Shown one piece after another: positions 32,976 to 45,200 of a DNA stretch of 64,000 nucleotides. A model generated the notes under the pieces. The model made no database searches, was not told the origin of the DNA, and saw nothing but the letters and a program-made list of their open reading frames with translations. The translations under genes were made by a program, and so were the position numbers. The first letter of the stretch is position 1. Each line of letters begins with the position of its first letter. This DNA comes from Pardosa pseudoannulata (taxonomy: Eukaryota; Arthropoda; Arachnida; Araneae; Lycosidae): contig CM063499.1 in the NCBI GenBank assembly GCA_032207245.1, forward strand, positions 33,444,345 to 33,508,344, in the 5' to 3' direction.

Positions 32976-33249
32976 AGGCCCTTCCACACTATGGTCAACT
33001 GCAAGCCATTACCGCAGTCTGGAGGGGGTATGTTTTATCAAGCTCGATGGTGGCAGACGATGGCTCCGGAAATGGATTTTCTCCAAATATCAAAGGCAGC
33101 CAGATGCGCAACTAAAGTGCGCAGTACACCGTATTGATGAATCCATGCACTCGACTCATTTAGTGGCCCAGTTTGTGGATGCAACCCGTGAACCACTGAA
33201 GGACACAATCAGGAAATGGTGAACAATTGGCCACAGTGTGGAGACTCCC
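32976..33249 (+). mobile_element. TTAA-flanked MITE-like element in intron 2 of copy C
   Basis: Same 274-bp element as 5697-5970 with TTAA at 32972-32975 and 33250-33253. The 101-codon frame starting at 32917 remains open, with about eight residue changes from the A version. Confidence 0.6.
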
Positions 33250-33425
33250 TTAAAATTTAACATGTTTCCCAGAAATTGTATGCATAAGCATGTCTGAATG
33301 TATTGTAAAATTATATTGTACACTGTTTTGCAAAATGAAACAAATTTTTATGTGCCAAATATGTTTGGTTCATAGTTTTAGCTGGTGTTAGTACAGTAAA
33401 TTTTTACAAAATATTGATTTTGCAG

Positions 33426-33520
33426 GATGATCGTCCCCGTGGATTTGCTAGAGTTTTGGAGCCAGAGATAATTCTTGGTGCCACTAAATTAACTGGTGAA
33501 TTGATGTTTTTAATTAAATG
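33426..33520 (+). CDS. HP1: Copy C exon 3: first part of chromoshadow domain
   Basis: 95 nt, in frame: [20 protein letters not shown] and [10 protein letters not shown]. It matches the HP1 chromoshadow start (GFxRGLEPEKILGA). This is the reference for recognising the extra base in copy A. Confidence 0.8.
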
Positions 33521-33639
33521 GTAATTATACTCCATATATCTTCTTAATGTTAAATTCTTTTCTTAATTATGTGAATTTTTGTTACTGCAAGTTTCATATT
33601 GAATGCATATTTAAAAACTATAAATTCTACTTGCTTACT

Positions 33640-33803
33640 GCCGAATGGTTTGGGTGCTAGCCTTCGGAACCAGAGTTCGTGGGTTCAAATCCTACTATGG
33701 CATGGATGTTCGTAGCCGTTCGGAATTGGCTTTAATCAGTAGGTCCCTGTCTCATTAGCCCTCGTGTTACAAAAGTAGACCGTAGCTCTCCCAAACCAAA
33801 CCA
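33640..33803 (+). mobile_element. tRNA-derived SINE in intron 3 of copy C
   Basis: Orthologous within the duplication to 6361-6525, flanked by TCTACTTGC-type target duplications (33626-33639, one or two changes, and 33804-33817). Confidence 0.9.
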
Positions 33804-34915
33804 TCTACTTGCCTACCATGTAAAGTTATGCTCATTTCTCCTTAGGAATTGTTAAGAAGTCTTTAAAAATAATAAACTTAAAAGATGTGCTATAATGCAA
33901 CATGAAAGCTATTCCAATGTATCTTTAAAGAAAAATTAAGTCAGTTTTAAGACTAAACTAAGCAAAATTTTTTAGAAAATGACACTTTTTGATTATAATT
34001 ACAATAAATGGAAACAAACTATGGAATTATTTGAAGTTCAGATTCTACACCCTTGTTATCTTTGAATTCAATTTTCATGAATTTTATTTTTACAGAAATG
34101 AGGTTTTTTATAATGTTATGATTCTGATTTTTCCTTATCTGTAATTGGAAATTGATTTATCAGCAAAGAAAAACAATAAATTTTTATATGAAGATAATCT
34201 TGTTTTAAAGAAAGAATAATATAAAGCTTTAAAAATCATGTGAGAAAACTAAGCAAGCATTACTTAAAACTAATCAACCTGGCAATCTTTAGTATGATTG
34301 TTTGCCAGAGCCTTAGGTTGGCAAGGATTGGAATTTTTGTGGTCAGATAAAACATTGATTACACTGAAGAAACATAATAGATGATATTTCAGTATTTTAG
34401 TGAACAAAGATACATTTAATAAATACAATTGAACTTAATTATATTTAATATGAAATAAACCTTCTTTACTGTCAAAATAGTATCTTATTTGGTTATACAA
34501 ATATCTGAATTAGCAAAGGGGAAAAAGATGCAGTATATGCCTTACTAAAAATTAGAAATTTACCCATTTCCCTTCAAAATAAATTTTAAAAGTATGTGAC
34601 TTAATGTGGGGAGGGGGGAATTTAATAGAAATAGTCTTTTATGGCCTTTTGGAAAAGATTACTTTAAAGATATTTCTTCATATTTGTTGATATGACAAAT
34701 TTATTTATTAATGAGATTGTGTGTGGGAGCAGCAGAGAAAGGTTATTTTCAAACCTGAATTACATTGGTTTTCTGTCCATTTTATATTCCTGAAAATATC
34801 TTGCAGTACTTATGAAAGATTTGACACCAATATTAAAATTTATAATTATACTTTAATTTATCTATTTTAGATCTGTATATAAAGGTTTTACTAAATATAA
34901 TTCTTTGTATTTCAG

Positions 34916-35060
34916 GAAAGGATTGGATGAAGCTGACTTAGTGCCATCAAGAATTGCCAACATAAAGTACCCTCAGGTGGTCCTCGAATTCTATAAAAGA
35001 CATTCCAATTTCATCTCTAAAGGACCTGAAGAGTCTGAGAAAGAAGCTACATCTGGTTGA
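34916..35060 (+). CDS. HP1: Copy C exon 4: end of chromoshadow domain
   Basis: Reads KGLDEADLVPSRIANIKYPQ, VVLEFYKRHSNF, then a tail ending KEATSG and TGA. 14 of 47 residues differ from copy A, clustered around the C-terminal helix (KFYEERLVF versus EFYKRHSNF). The partner-binding Trp expected near here is Asn/Phe. Confidence 0.8.
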
Positions 35061-35723
35061 TGTTACTTAAATATGTGAACTTTTCATTGTTGCAATCCAT
35101 ATATCACTGTATATGTTTCCATTATTGTTTTTTGTCTTTTTAATGTACATTGAATATATCTGGTGTTATACATCAGGTTAATGAGTCAATGGTGTCAAAT
35201 ATTTACGAAGGTGTAGATTTTTTTTTCTTTTTTTAAAGAATCTTGTATAACTTTTTAAATCTGTAATTAATAAAGTGCTATTAAAATCTAAGGTTTCTTA
35301 ATTAATGCTTCAATGTTTTATTGATAAACTGTGCTAGTACCAGAGGTTTAAAAGTATTTACAACTATTCTTTGGGATCAATAACATTTTGCAAACTTTGA
35401 GCGATTCTGCTCTTATATACTGAATGAATTTTAATAAATATGGTATAAACATGTTCGTCTTTAATACATCTACACGCTGATATGCATTGTTCCATGTTTC
35501 TGAAGAAAGTATTTTGGACAGTTTTGGTTTTGTAAGTTTTTTTATTTGTGCTTATGAAGTGTATTTGCACTAATATAACTGTTGTTTATGTCTGGAGATT
35601 ACTTAAATTAAATAAAGGTTTTCAGCAATTTTACAGAGAATTAAGATGTGAAGGGGAGCTATGAAATTCCTTTTGTGTGTACATGGTGTGACCATTCCAG
35701 AATAATTCATTTCTGTCTGAATA
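35061..35723 (+). other. 3' UTR and downstream flank of copy C
   Basis: Near-identical to the flank of copy A. AATAAA at 35269-35274 and 35611-35616. Confidence 0.5.
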
Positions 35724-36075
35724 CAGTGGTGCATGAAAATAGTTAGGCACTTCAATTGATTTTTTTATCAATTATCACAAATAAATGAAATTAAAGATAA
35801 AAACATTTGTGTTTTGAAATGCTCATTTAATGTACTCTTGATATTAAATATGCTTTAAAAGATAATAATTTTAATAAAGATCATCTTATGGTGACAGAGT
35901 AAAATAGTCTCCATAATTCGTTTGCTCGAGTGCTTAAACAGTTGACATGAACTTTCAGCAGAATTTATGGAATATCTGTTAATCTAAAAAAGTGCTAGTG
36001 TGGATAAACCCAGAAAAAGAATTTGGAAACAAAACTTGGTACCAATAGTTAAAACAAGGAGGAGGAGAATCTGGC
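35724..36075 (+). mobile_element. Tc1-like relic, further deleted
   Basis: Same CAGTGGTGCATG terminus as 8444. About 140 bp present in block 1 (roughly 8712-8850, including the DECKFN motif) are missing at about 35989. Confidence 0.65.
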
Positions 36076-37435
36076 AGTTTGAAGTAATATACACGGTTTC
36101 CGCGCACCTGGAAAGTCGAGGAAAATCATGGATTTAGAAAATGGATTAATTTTGTCATGATTTTCTAAGTAAAATGACTAAAAGTCATGGATCCGCTGAG
36201 CTACCAATTAAGAAAAATCAAGCTAATTTCCTTTCTGAACGGAAGCGGCTGCATACTTCACCCTTTTGTCCATAGCGCAGGACTACCTTTCATCTATTGT
36301 TTAGCCGTTTTTGAGCTAGGGCCACAGCATGTGCTGTCTCGAATATAAGCCTTTTCCACTCCTGTTCTCTGTATTTTAATTTGAAGTTTAATATAGTTCT
36401 TCCCCTAGCATTTAGTTTCTTTTTGGCTCTCTACTCGGTAGTGGTCATGTTTTTAGTGATTTATCACTGTGTTTTTTCGTCAATTGCTTATTGTCATTTG
36501 CTCTAATGCCTTGTCTCGTGTATTGGTCGTTTATCAATTGTCTTGTGTATAAGCCTATTTTGTCCACTTCAGCTCTTCGTTTTTTTTGTTTTTTTTTTCG
36601 CAGTTTTTTGTTTTATTGTTTTTTTTTTCTACTCATATTTCTCTCTTTAGTCTCCGTATGTCACTCAGAGCGTGGTCCTGGAGTTCACTTTTTTCTCACC
36701 AAGCATGGAGGTTCTCACCCATACACCTACTAATACCCATCAAATTAACAACTAACCCGACTAACCCTCATTCGTTCATATAACTTTAAAAAAAAAACTA
36801 ACACACTAACGACTAACTTTCACCCTCTGCTAACTCGCAGTCGGGTCTATTACTGTCCTCAGCCTCGTAACCTCTCCGTGGGCTAATTCTTATGATCATA
36901 TCAATCACTTATTATATTACTCTGTCTTTTTATTGTTTTTATGCTTTTAGTGTATTTTGCTTTTATCTAATTTGTAATTACTTGATTTCTAACTATGACA
37001 ACACGCACAACTAATAAACAACGCTCAACTCGGCGGGTTGCGTTGGATGATGAGTCCAGTAACCCCCCATAACTGACACTGACACGACCAGTGCCACCGT
37101 CGAAGAGATATCAACCGCAGAACAACCACAAGAATCTACAAAAAAGGACTCAATTACGCAGACGTCTCAGCTAGTTGACAACCCCATGGATGCTCTCGAT
37201 TATATAGAGACTAGCAGCAAAGGCATGCTTCCCTGGAGGCCTAACTGCGGAAGAAGGATACTTGATGTCCCGAGCTACAAATCAACTAAGAATGTTCTTT
37301 AAAGAAACACTCATGGCACTGGCCAATAACACCTTACAACACACACAACAGCCACAACAAGGAAACTAAACAAAAATCATGCAGGCATACGCTAACGTTA
37401 CTAAGTCCACATAAAGAACAATAATAAACCCGTAG

Positions 37436-38125
37436 ATGAGAAAACACACTGACGAACTCAAAAACAACTTGCAAAAGGTACACGTACCTGATACTACAGC
37501 AGTTCAAAAAGTCTACCACCAAAAAAATGGAAACATTACCATCACAGCAAAAGACAAACATGCTGCAACTCAAGTCATCAATGCACTAAACACTACTCAG
37601 TCCATCACAAAGATAGCTGAAGTTACCACGCCAGTCATAAGGATGGAAAAGATCTTCATCCATCACGTACCCAAACAAGTGACAAAACAACAATTAGCAC
37701 ATGCACTAGAGGACACATTTGGTCTCTCGATCAACGCAGACACCACCTTGCTGCCATACAAGACACAATCAGAAAACACCCAACACTGGAGAGTCTCGGT
37801 ACCAGCACGCTTGGTGAACACTATCGTAGAAACGCGCAGGATTATCCTCTCGTTCAAGACGTGCCCAATAGTCCGATTCACCAGGCCCATGCGGTGCTAC
37901 AACTGCCAGGCCCATTGGTTGAGCATTGTTTGGCCACTTAGCTAAACAATGCTCAACCTAAACAATATGCAGCAGGTGCGCACGATCACACACTAGCATG
38001 GAATGCACAAGTAAAACACAAACATGCATAAATTGTCTGCTCCATGGAAGAGAGACAAAAACTAAAATTGATACAACACACGAGGCCAGTTCTCCGGACT
38101 GCCCCGTTTACCAAACACACCTTTT
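37436..38125 (+). pseudogene. ORF1 (gag-like) pseudogene with zinc knuckles
   Basis: Codons 37436-37890 give the gag-like domain through FTRPMRCYNCQ. A short duplication (GCCCATTGGTTGAGCATTGT region) then shifts the frame. In the next frame FGHLAKQC completes a C-x2-C-x4-H-x4-C knuckle, a TAA follows, then CSRCARSHTSMEC and CINCLLHG...SPDCPVYQ give further Cys/His knuckles at 37975-38115. This Cys-rich order is typical of Jockey-clade ORF1 nucleic-acid-binding proteins. Broken by at least one shift and one stop. Confidence 0.7.
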
Positions 38126-38200
38126 AGCCCTCGTGTTGCAAAAAGTAGACCGTAGCATTCCAAACCAAACCAAACCAAAACCAAACACACCTAACTTAAG
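38126..38200 (+). repeat. SINE tail fragment inside the gag pseudogene
   Basis: TAGCCCTCGTGTTGCAAAAA and CCAAACCAAACCAAA match the 3' end of the SINE at 6361-6525. The head is missing. Confidence 0.75.
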
Positions 38201-39264
38201 ATCAAACACACACCTCTCGAGCCGCCGGGAAACACAACCACGTAGTGCACTCCTTCCCACACCCCAAGGGGCTTTGCCTCAAAGGGTCCCTCGGCGTTAA
38301 AAGGCTCAGGACACAATCCTATCACAGCACTAATCACTTTTAAAGTCAGGAAACCATATCACACGCCGCGGGGCCATTCCCTCGTTCTTCACCACCACAA
38401 GAAATTGAATCAAATAACATAGAAAGAACACAGACCAATGCCATTTTTCTGAGCTGTAAGGGGTGGCAAGAAGTGATTTCAAGGTTGTGTGATCATATAA
38501 ACAATTACTGTGTATGGAAGATTAATAGAAAAAGTATACACAAGAGAAAAACCACTATTCTGCATGCTGAAATTATTCCTACTTAGTAAAGTAATTCTTA
38601 GAAGATAAAAAATTTTAAAAAATACTACTAAAGACAGCAGGATGAGTGAGCTAGTGAAGTTACAAAGTGACTACAGGTTGGTAAGTGGTGTGACAATGGA
38701 TGGAAATTGTGTTATTTATCTATAAATGACTGCATCAGTTGTCTATCAGTTATAACAGTAAAGTATTAGATATTGAAATAATCCGATACTTTTGCATTTG
38801 CAATTTAATGTTGCTGGCATAACAATCTGTTCAGAAAAAAAGTTATTAAATTCAATTTGTTGCAAAAACCACGAGAATCTGTAAAATCACATCATAAGAT
38901 TTTTGATTATTAAATGTAATAATTATAGTATGAGTTTCATTACGATAGGATATTGCAGAAAAGAGGACACAATGACTGTGTAATTTAGACATTCAAGCAG
39001 ATGTATTGATTGTGAACTATATAAATACTGCCATGAATTTCAGAAAACTGCAGCAAATTCAGGAAATGAATGTGATTTTTTGTCTTAAGAAGGTCTGTAT
39101 TCTGTCCTATGTTGTTAGATGTAGAGGACATAAGTTTATATTCATATGCTTGTTAGTGCACATAAAAATTTTCATGGTCATATTCACAAAATTCAAATGT
39201 ACCCTACATAGAACACAAAAATGTGCTAATAATTAGGATTCTTCAAACACATTGAAATTGTTAA
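38201..39264. other. Spacer between gag relic and satellite
   Basis: The first part (to about 38440) is relatively GC-rich and may be the C-terminal end of ORF1. The remainder is AT-rich without a recognised gene. A 76-codon frame at 39006-39236 has no domain. Confidence 0.4.
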
Positions 39265-42200
39265 ATAAAGTGTGATTTAGTTATTACATTATTTTCAGTT
39301 TTATTTTAAGAAATTTTTAAGTAATGCTACATTACGAATAAGTAAACTTTCTGAATAGAGTATTGCATTTTTTAATTTTACTGTTTGTATATTATAATGT
39401 ATCCCTACATAATATAATAAATATGGTGAGTTATTTATTTTATTAAGAGGATACAAAACAATTGCCTATTAACACAATATCAGAGTAATGTGGATTTAGT
39501 TAATACAATTCTGTATTGGTTTTATTTCTAGAAATTTTTAAGTAATGATACATTACGAATAAGTAAACTTTCTGAATAGAGTATTGCATTTTTTAATTTT
39601 TACTGTTTGTATATAATAATGTATCCCTACATAATATATTAAAAATAGTGAGTTATTTTTTCTAATAAGAGGATACAAAACAATTGAATATTAACAAAAT
39701 ATCATAGAAAAGTGGATTTAGTTATTATATTTCTGTATTGGTTTTATTTTTGGAAATTTTTAGGTAATGCAACATTACGAATAAGTAAACTTTCTGAATA
39801 GAGTATTAAATTTTTTAATTTTACTGTTTGTATATTATAATGTATCACTACCCAATATAATAAAAATAGTGAGTTATTTTTTCTATTAAGAGGATACAAA
39901 ACAATTGCCTATTAACACAATATCAGAGTAATGTGGATTTAGTTATTACAATTCTGTATTGGTTTTATTTTAAGAAATTTTTAAGTAATGCTACATTACG
40001 AATAAGTAAACTTTCTGAATAGAGTATTGCATTTTTTAGTTTTACTGTTTGTATATTATAATGTATCCATACATAATATAAAAAAATAGTGAGTTATTTA
40101 TTCTATTAAGATTATACAAAACAATTGCCTAATAACACAATATCAGAGTAATGTGGATTTAGATATTACAATTCTGTATTGGTTTTATTTTAAGAAATTT
40201 TTAAGTAATGCTACATTACGAATAAGTAAACTTTCTGAATATAGTATAGCATTTTTTAATTTTACTGTTTGTATATTATAATGTATTTCTACATAATATA
40301 ATAAATATTTTGAGTTATTTATTTTATTAAGAGGATACAAAACAATTGCCTATTAACACAATATCAGAGTAATGTGGATTTAGTTATTACAATTCTGTAT
40401 TGGTTTTATTTTAAGAAATTTTTAAGTAATGCTACATTACGAATAAGTAAACTTTCTGAATAGAGTATTGCATTTTTTAATTTTTACTGTTTGTATATAA
40501 TAATGTATCCCTACATAATATATTAAAAATAGTGAGTTATTTTTTCTATTAAGAGGATACAAAACAATTGCCTATTAACAAAATATCATAGAAAAGTGGA
40601 TTTAGTTATTACATTTCTGTATTGGTTTTATTTTTAGAAATTTTTAAGTAATGCTACATTACGAATAAGTAAACTTTCTGAATAGAGTATTGCATTTTTT
40701 AATTTTACTGTTTGTATATTATAATGTATCCCTACATAATATAATAAAAATAGTGAGTTATTTTTTCTATTAAGAGGATACAAAACAATTGCCTATTAAC
40801 ACAATATCAGAGTAATGTGGATTTAGTTATTACAATTCTGTATTGGTTTTATTTTTAGAAATTTTTAAGTAATGCTACATTACGAATAAGTAAACTTTCT
40901 GAATAGAGTATTGCATTTTTTAATTTTACTGTTTGTATATTATAATGTATCCCTACATAATATAATAAATATGGTGAGTTATTTATTTTATTAAGAGGAT
41001 ACAAAACAATTGCCTATTAACACAATATCAGAGTAATGTGGATTTAGTTATTACAATTCTGTATTGGTTTTATTTTAAGAAATTTTTAAGTAATGCTACA
41101 TTACGAATAAGTAAACTTTCTGAATAGAGTATTGCATTTTTTAATTTTTACTGTTTGTATATTATAATGTATCCCTACACAATATAATAAAAATAGTGAG
41201 TTATTTTTTCTATTAAGAGGATACAAAACAATTGCCTATTAACACAATATCAGAGTAATGTGGATTTAGTTATTACAATTCTGTATTGGTTTTATTTTAA
41301 GAAATTTTTAAGTAATGCTACATTACGAATAAGTAAACTTTCTGAATAGAGTATTGCATTTTTTAGTTTTACTGTTTGTATATTATAATGTATCCATACA
41401 TAAATAAAAATAATAGTGAGTTCTTTATTCTATTAAGAGGATACAAAACAATTGCCTATTAACACAATATCAGAGTAATGTGGATTTAGTTATTACAATT
41501 CTGTATTGGTTTTATTTTAAGAAATTTTTAAGTAATGCTACATTACGAATAAGTAAACTTTCTGAATAGAGTATTGCATTTTTTAATTTTACTGTTTGTA
41601 TATTATAATGTATCCCTACATAATATAATAAATAAGTGAGTTATTTATTCTATTAGGATACAAAACAATTGCCTATTAACACAATATCAGAGTAATGTGG
41701 ATTTAGTTATTACAATTCTGTATTGGTTTTATTTTAAGAAATTTTTAAGTAATGCTACATTACGAATAAGTAAACTTTCTGAATAGAGTATTGCATTTTT
41801 TAATTTTACTGTTTGTATATTATAATGTATCCCTACATAATATAATAAAAATAGTGAGTTATTTATTCTATTAAGAGGATACAAAACAATTGCCTATTAA
41901 CAAAATATCAGAAAATGTGGATTTAGTTATTACAATTCTGTATTGGTTTTATTTTAAGAAATTTTTAAGTAATGCTACATTACGAATAAGTAAACTTTCT
42001 GAATAGAGTATTGCACTTTTCGTTTTACTGTTTGTATATTATAATGTATCCCTACATAATATAATAAAAATAGTGAGTTATTTATTCTATTAAGAGGATA
42101 CAAAACAATTGCCTATTAACACAATATCAGAGTAATGTGGATTTAGTTATTACAATTCTGTATTGGTTTTATTTTAAGAAATTTTTAAGTAATGCTACAT

Positions 42201-45200
42201 TACGAATAAGTAAACTTTCTGAATAGAGTATTGCATTTTTTAATTTTACTGTTTGTATATTATAATGTATCCCTACATAATATAATAAAAATAGTGAGTT
42301 ATTTATTCTATTAAGAGGATACAAAACAATTGCCTATTAACACAATATCAGAGTAATGTGGATTTAGTTATTACAATTCTGTATTGGTTTTATTTTAAGA
42401 AATTTTTAAGTAATGCTACATTACGAATAAGTAAACTTTCTGAATAAAGTATTGCATTTTTTAATTTTACTGTTTGTATATTATAATGTATCCCTACATA
42501 ATATAATATAAATAGTGAGTTATTTTTTCTATTAAGAGGATAGAAAACAATTGCCTATTAACACAATATCAGAGTAATGTGGATTTAGTTATTACAATTC
42601 TGTATTGGTTTTATTTTAAGAAATTTTTAAGTAATGCTACTTTACGAATAAGTAAACTTTCGTAATAGAGTATTGCACTTTTAGTTTTACTGTTTGTATA
42701 TTATAATGTATCCCTACATAATATAATAAAAATAGTGAGTTATTTATTCTATTAAGAGGATACAAAACAATTGCCTATTAACACAATATCAGAGTAATGT
42801 GGATTTAGTTATTACAATTCTGTATTGTTTTTATTTTAAGAAATTTTTAAGTAATGCTACATTACGAATAAGTAAACTTTCTGATTAAAGTATTGCATTT
42901 TTTAGTTTTACTGTTTGTATATTATAATGTATCCCTACATAATATAATAAAAATAGTGAGTTATTTATTCTATTAAGAGGATACAAAACAATTGCCTATT
43001 AACACAATATCAGAGTAATGTGGATTTAGTTATTACAATTCTGTATTGTTTTTATTTTAAGAAATTTTTAAGTAATGCTACTTTACGAATAAGTAAACTT
43101 TCTGATTAAAGTATTGCAATATTTAATTTTACTATTTGTATATTATAATGTATAACTACATAATATAATAAAAATAGTGAGTTATTTATTCTATTAAGAG
43201 GATACAAATCAATTGCCTATTAACACAATATCAGAGTAATGTGGATTTAGTTATTACAATTCTTTATTGGTTTTATTTTAAGAAATTTTTAAGTAATGCT
43301 ACATTACGAATAACTAAACTTTCTGAATAGATTATTACATTTTTTACTTTTACTCTTTGTATATTATAATGTTTCCATACATAATATAATAAAAATAGTC
43401 AGTTATTTATTCTATTAAGAGGATACAAAACAATTGCCTATTAACACAATATCAGAGTAATGTGGATTTAGTTATTACAATTCTGTATTGGTTTTAAGTA
43501 TTTTTTAAGTAATGCTAGATTACGAATAAGTGAACTTTTTGAATAGGGTATTGCATTTTTTGATTTTACACTTTGTATATTATAATGTATCCTACATAAT
43601 ATAAAAAAAAATAGTGAGTTATTTATTCTATTAAGAGGATACAAAAAAATTGACTATTAACACAATATCAAAGAAATGTGAATTTAGTTATTACATATCT
43701 GTATTGGTTTTATTTCAAGAAATTTTTAAATATTGCTACATTACGAATAAGTAAACTTTCTAAATAGAGTATTGCATTTTTTAATTTTACTCTTTGTATA
43801 TTATAATGTATCCCTACATAATATAATTAATATGGTGAGTTTTTTATTTTATTAAGAAGATACAAAATAATTGCCTATTAACACAATATCAGAGTAATAT
43901 GGATTTATTTATTACAATTCTGTATAGTTTTTATTTAAAAAAATTTTTAAGTAATGCTACATTACGAATAAGTAAACTTTCTGAATAGAGTATTGCATTT
44001 TTAAATTTTACTGTTTGTATATTATAATGTATCCCTACATAATATAATAAAAATAGTGAGTTATTTATACTATTAAAAGGATACAAAACAATTACCTATT
44101 AACAGAATATCAGAGTAATGTGCATTTAGTTATAACAATTCTGTATTGGTTTTATTTTAAGAAATTTTTAAGTAATGCTACATTACGAATAAGTAAACTT
44201 TCTGAATAGAGTATTGCATTTTTTAATTTTACTGTTTGTATATTATAATGTATCCCTACATAATATAATAAAAATAGTGAGTTATTTATTCTATTAAGTG
44301 GATACAAAATAATTGCTTATAAACACAATATCAGAGCAATGTGGATTTAGTGATTACAATTCTGTATTGGTTTTATTTTAAGAAATTTTTAAGTAATGAA
44401 ACTTTACAAATAAGTGATCTTTCTGATTAAAGTATTTAATTTTTTAATTTTACTATTTGTATATTATAATGTATAACTACATAATATAATAAAAATAGTG
44501 AGTTATTTGTTCTATTAAGAGGATACAAAACAATTGCCTATTAACACAATATCAGAGTAATGTGGATTTAGTTATTACAATTCTGTATTGGTTTTATTTT
44601 AAGAAATTTTTAAGTAATGCTACATTACGAATAAGTAAACTTTCTAAATAGAGTATTGCATTTTTTAATTTTACTCTTTGTATATTATAATGTATCCCTA
44701 CATAATATAATTAATATGGTGAGTTTTTTATTTTATTAAGAAGATACAAAATAATTGCCTATTAACACAATATCAGAGTAATATGGATTTAGTTATTACA
44801 ATTCTGTATTGGTTTTATTTTAAAAAATTTTTAAGTAATGCTACATTACGAATAAGTAAACTTTCTGAATAGAGTATTGCATTTTTTAATTTTACTGTTT
44901 GTATATTATAATGTATCCCTACATAATATAATAAAAATAGTGAGTTATTTATTCTATTAAGAGGATACAAAACAATTGCCTATTAACACAATATCAGAGT
45001 AATGTGGATTTAGTTATTACAATTCTGTATTGGTTTTATTTTAAGAAATTTTTAAGTAATGCTACATTTCGAATAAGTAAACTTTCTGAATAGAGTATTG
45101 CATTTTTTAATTTTACTGTTTGTATATTATAATGTATCCCTACATAATATAATAAAAATAGTGAGTTATTTATTCAATTAAGTGGATACAAAATAATTGC

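Larger units (their letters stand above)
31795..35060 (+). pseudogene. HP1: HP1/chromobox-like gene copy C (4 exons, start out of frame)
   Basis: Exons are 31795-31909, 32425-32569, 33426-33520 and 34916-35060. Introns of 515, 856 and 1395 bp compare with 514, 858 and 1393 in A. Exons 2-4 form one open frame: DSANTWEPFENLHCPEKIKEF, a charged hinge, [29 protein letters not shown] chromoshadow (here [10 protein letters not shown]), KGLDEADLVPSRIAN, ...KEATSG, TGA. The chromodomain half in exon 1 (EEEYVVEK...KGYPE) is also open, but the ATG is one base out of frame with it: exon 1 is 115 nt where a length of 3n+2 is needed. The upstream leader is deleted too. It is thus intact over the chromoshadow domain that is broken in A, yet lacks a usable start. 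Decay or an indel error are both possible. Confidence 0.8.
36298..38290 (+). mobile_element. Jockey/X-element-like non-LTR retrotransposon, 5' part, decayed (block 2)
   Basis: A single 5' UTR monomer is followed by the same broken ORF1 start (36995) and shared stop as block 1, so decay preceded the duplication. It extends further: gag-like domain 37436-37945, then zinc-knuckle region to about 38130, where a SINE tail interrupts it. No ORF2 was found. Confidence 0.7.
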
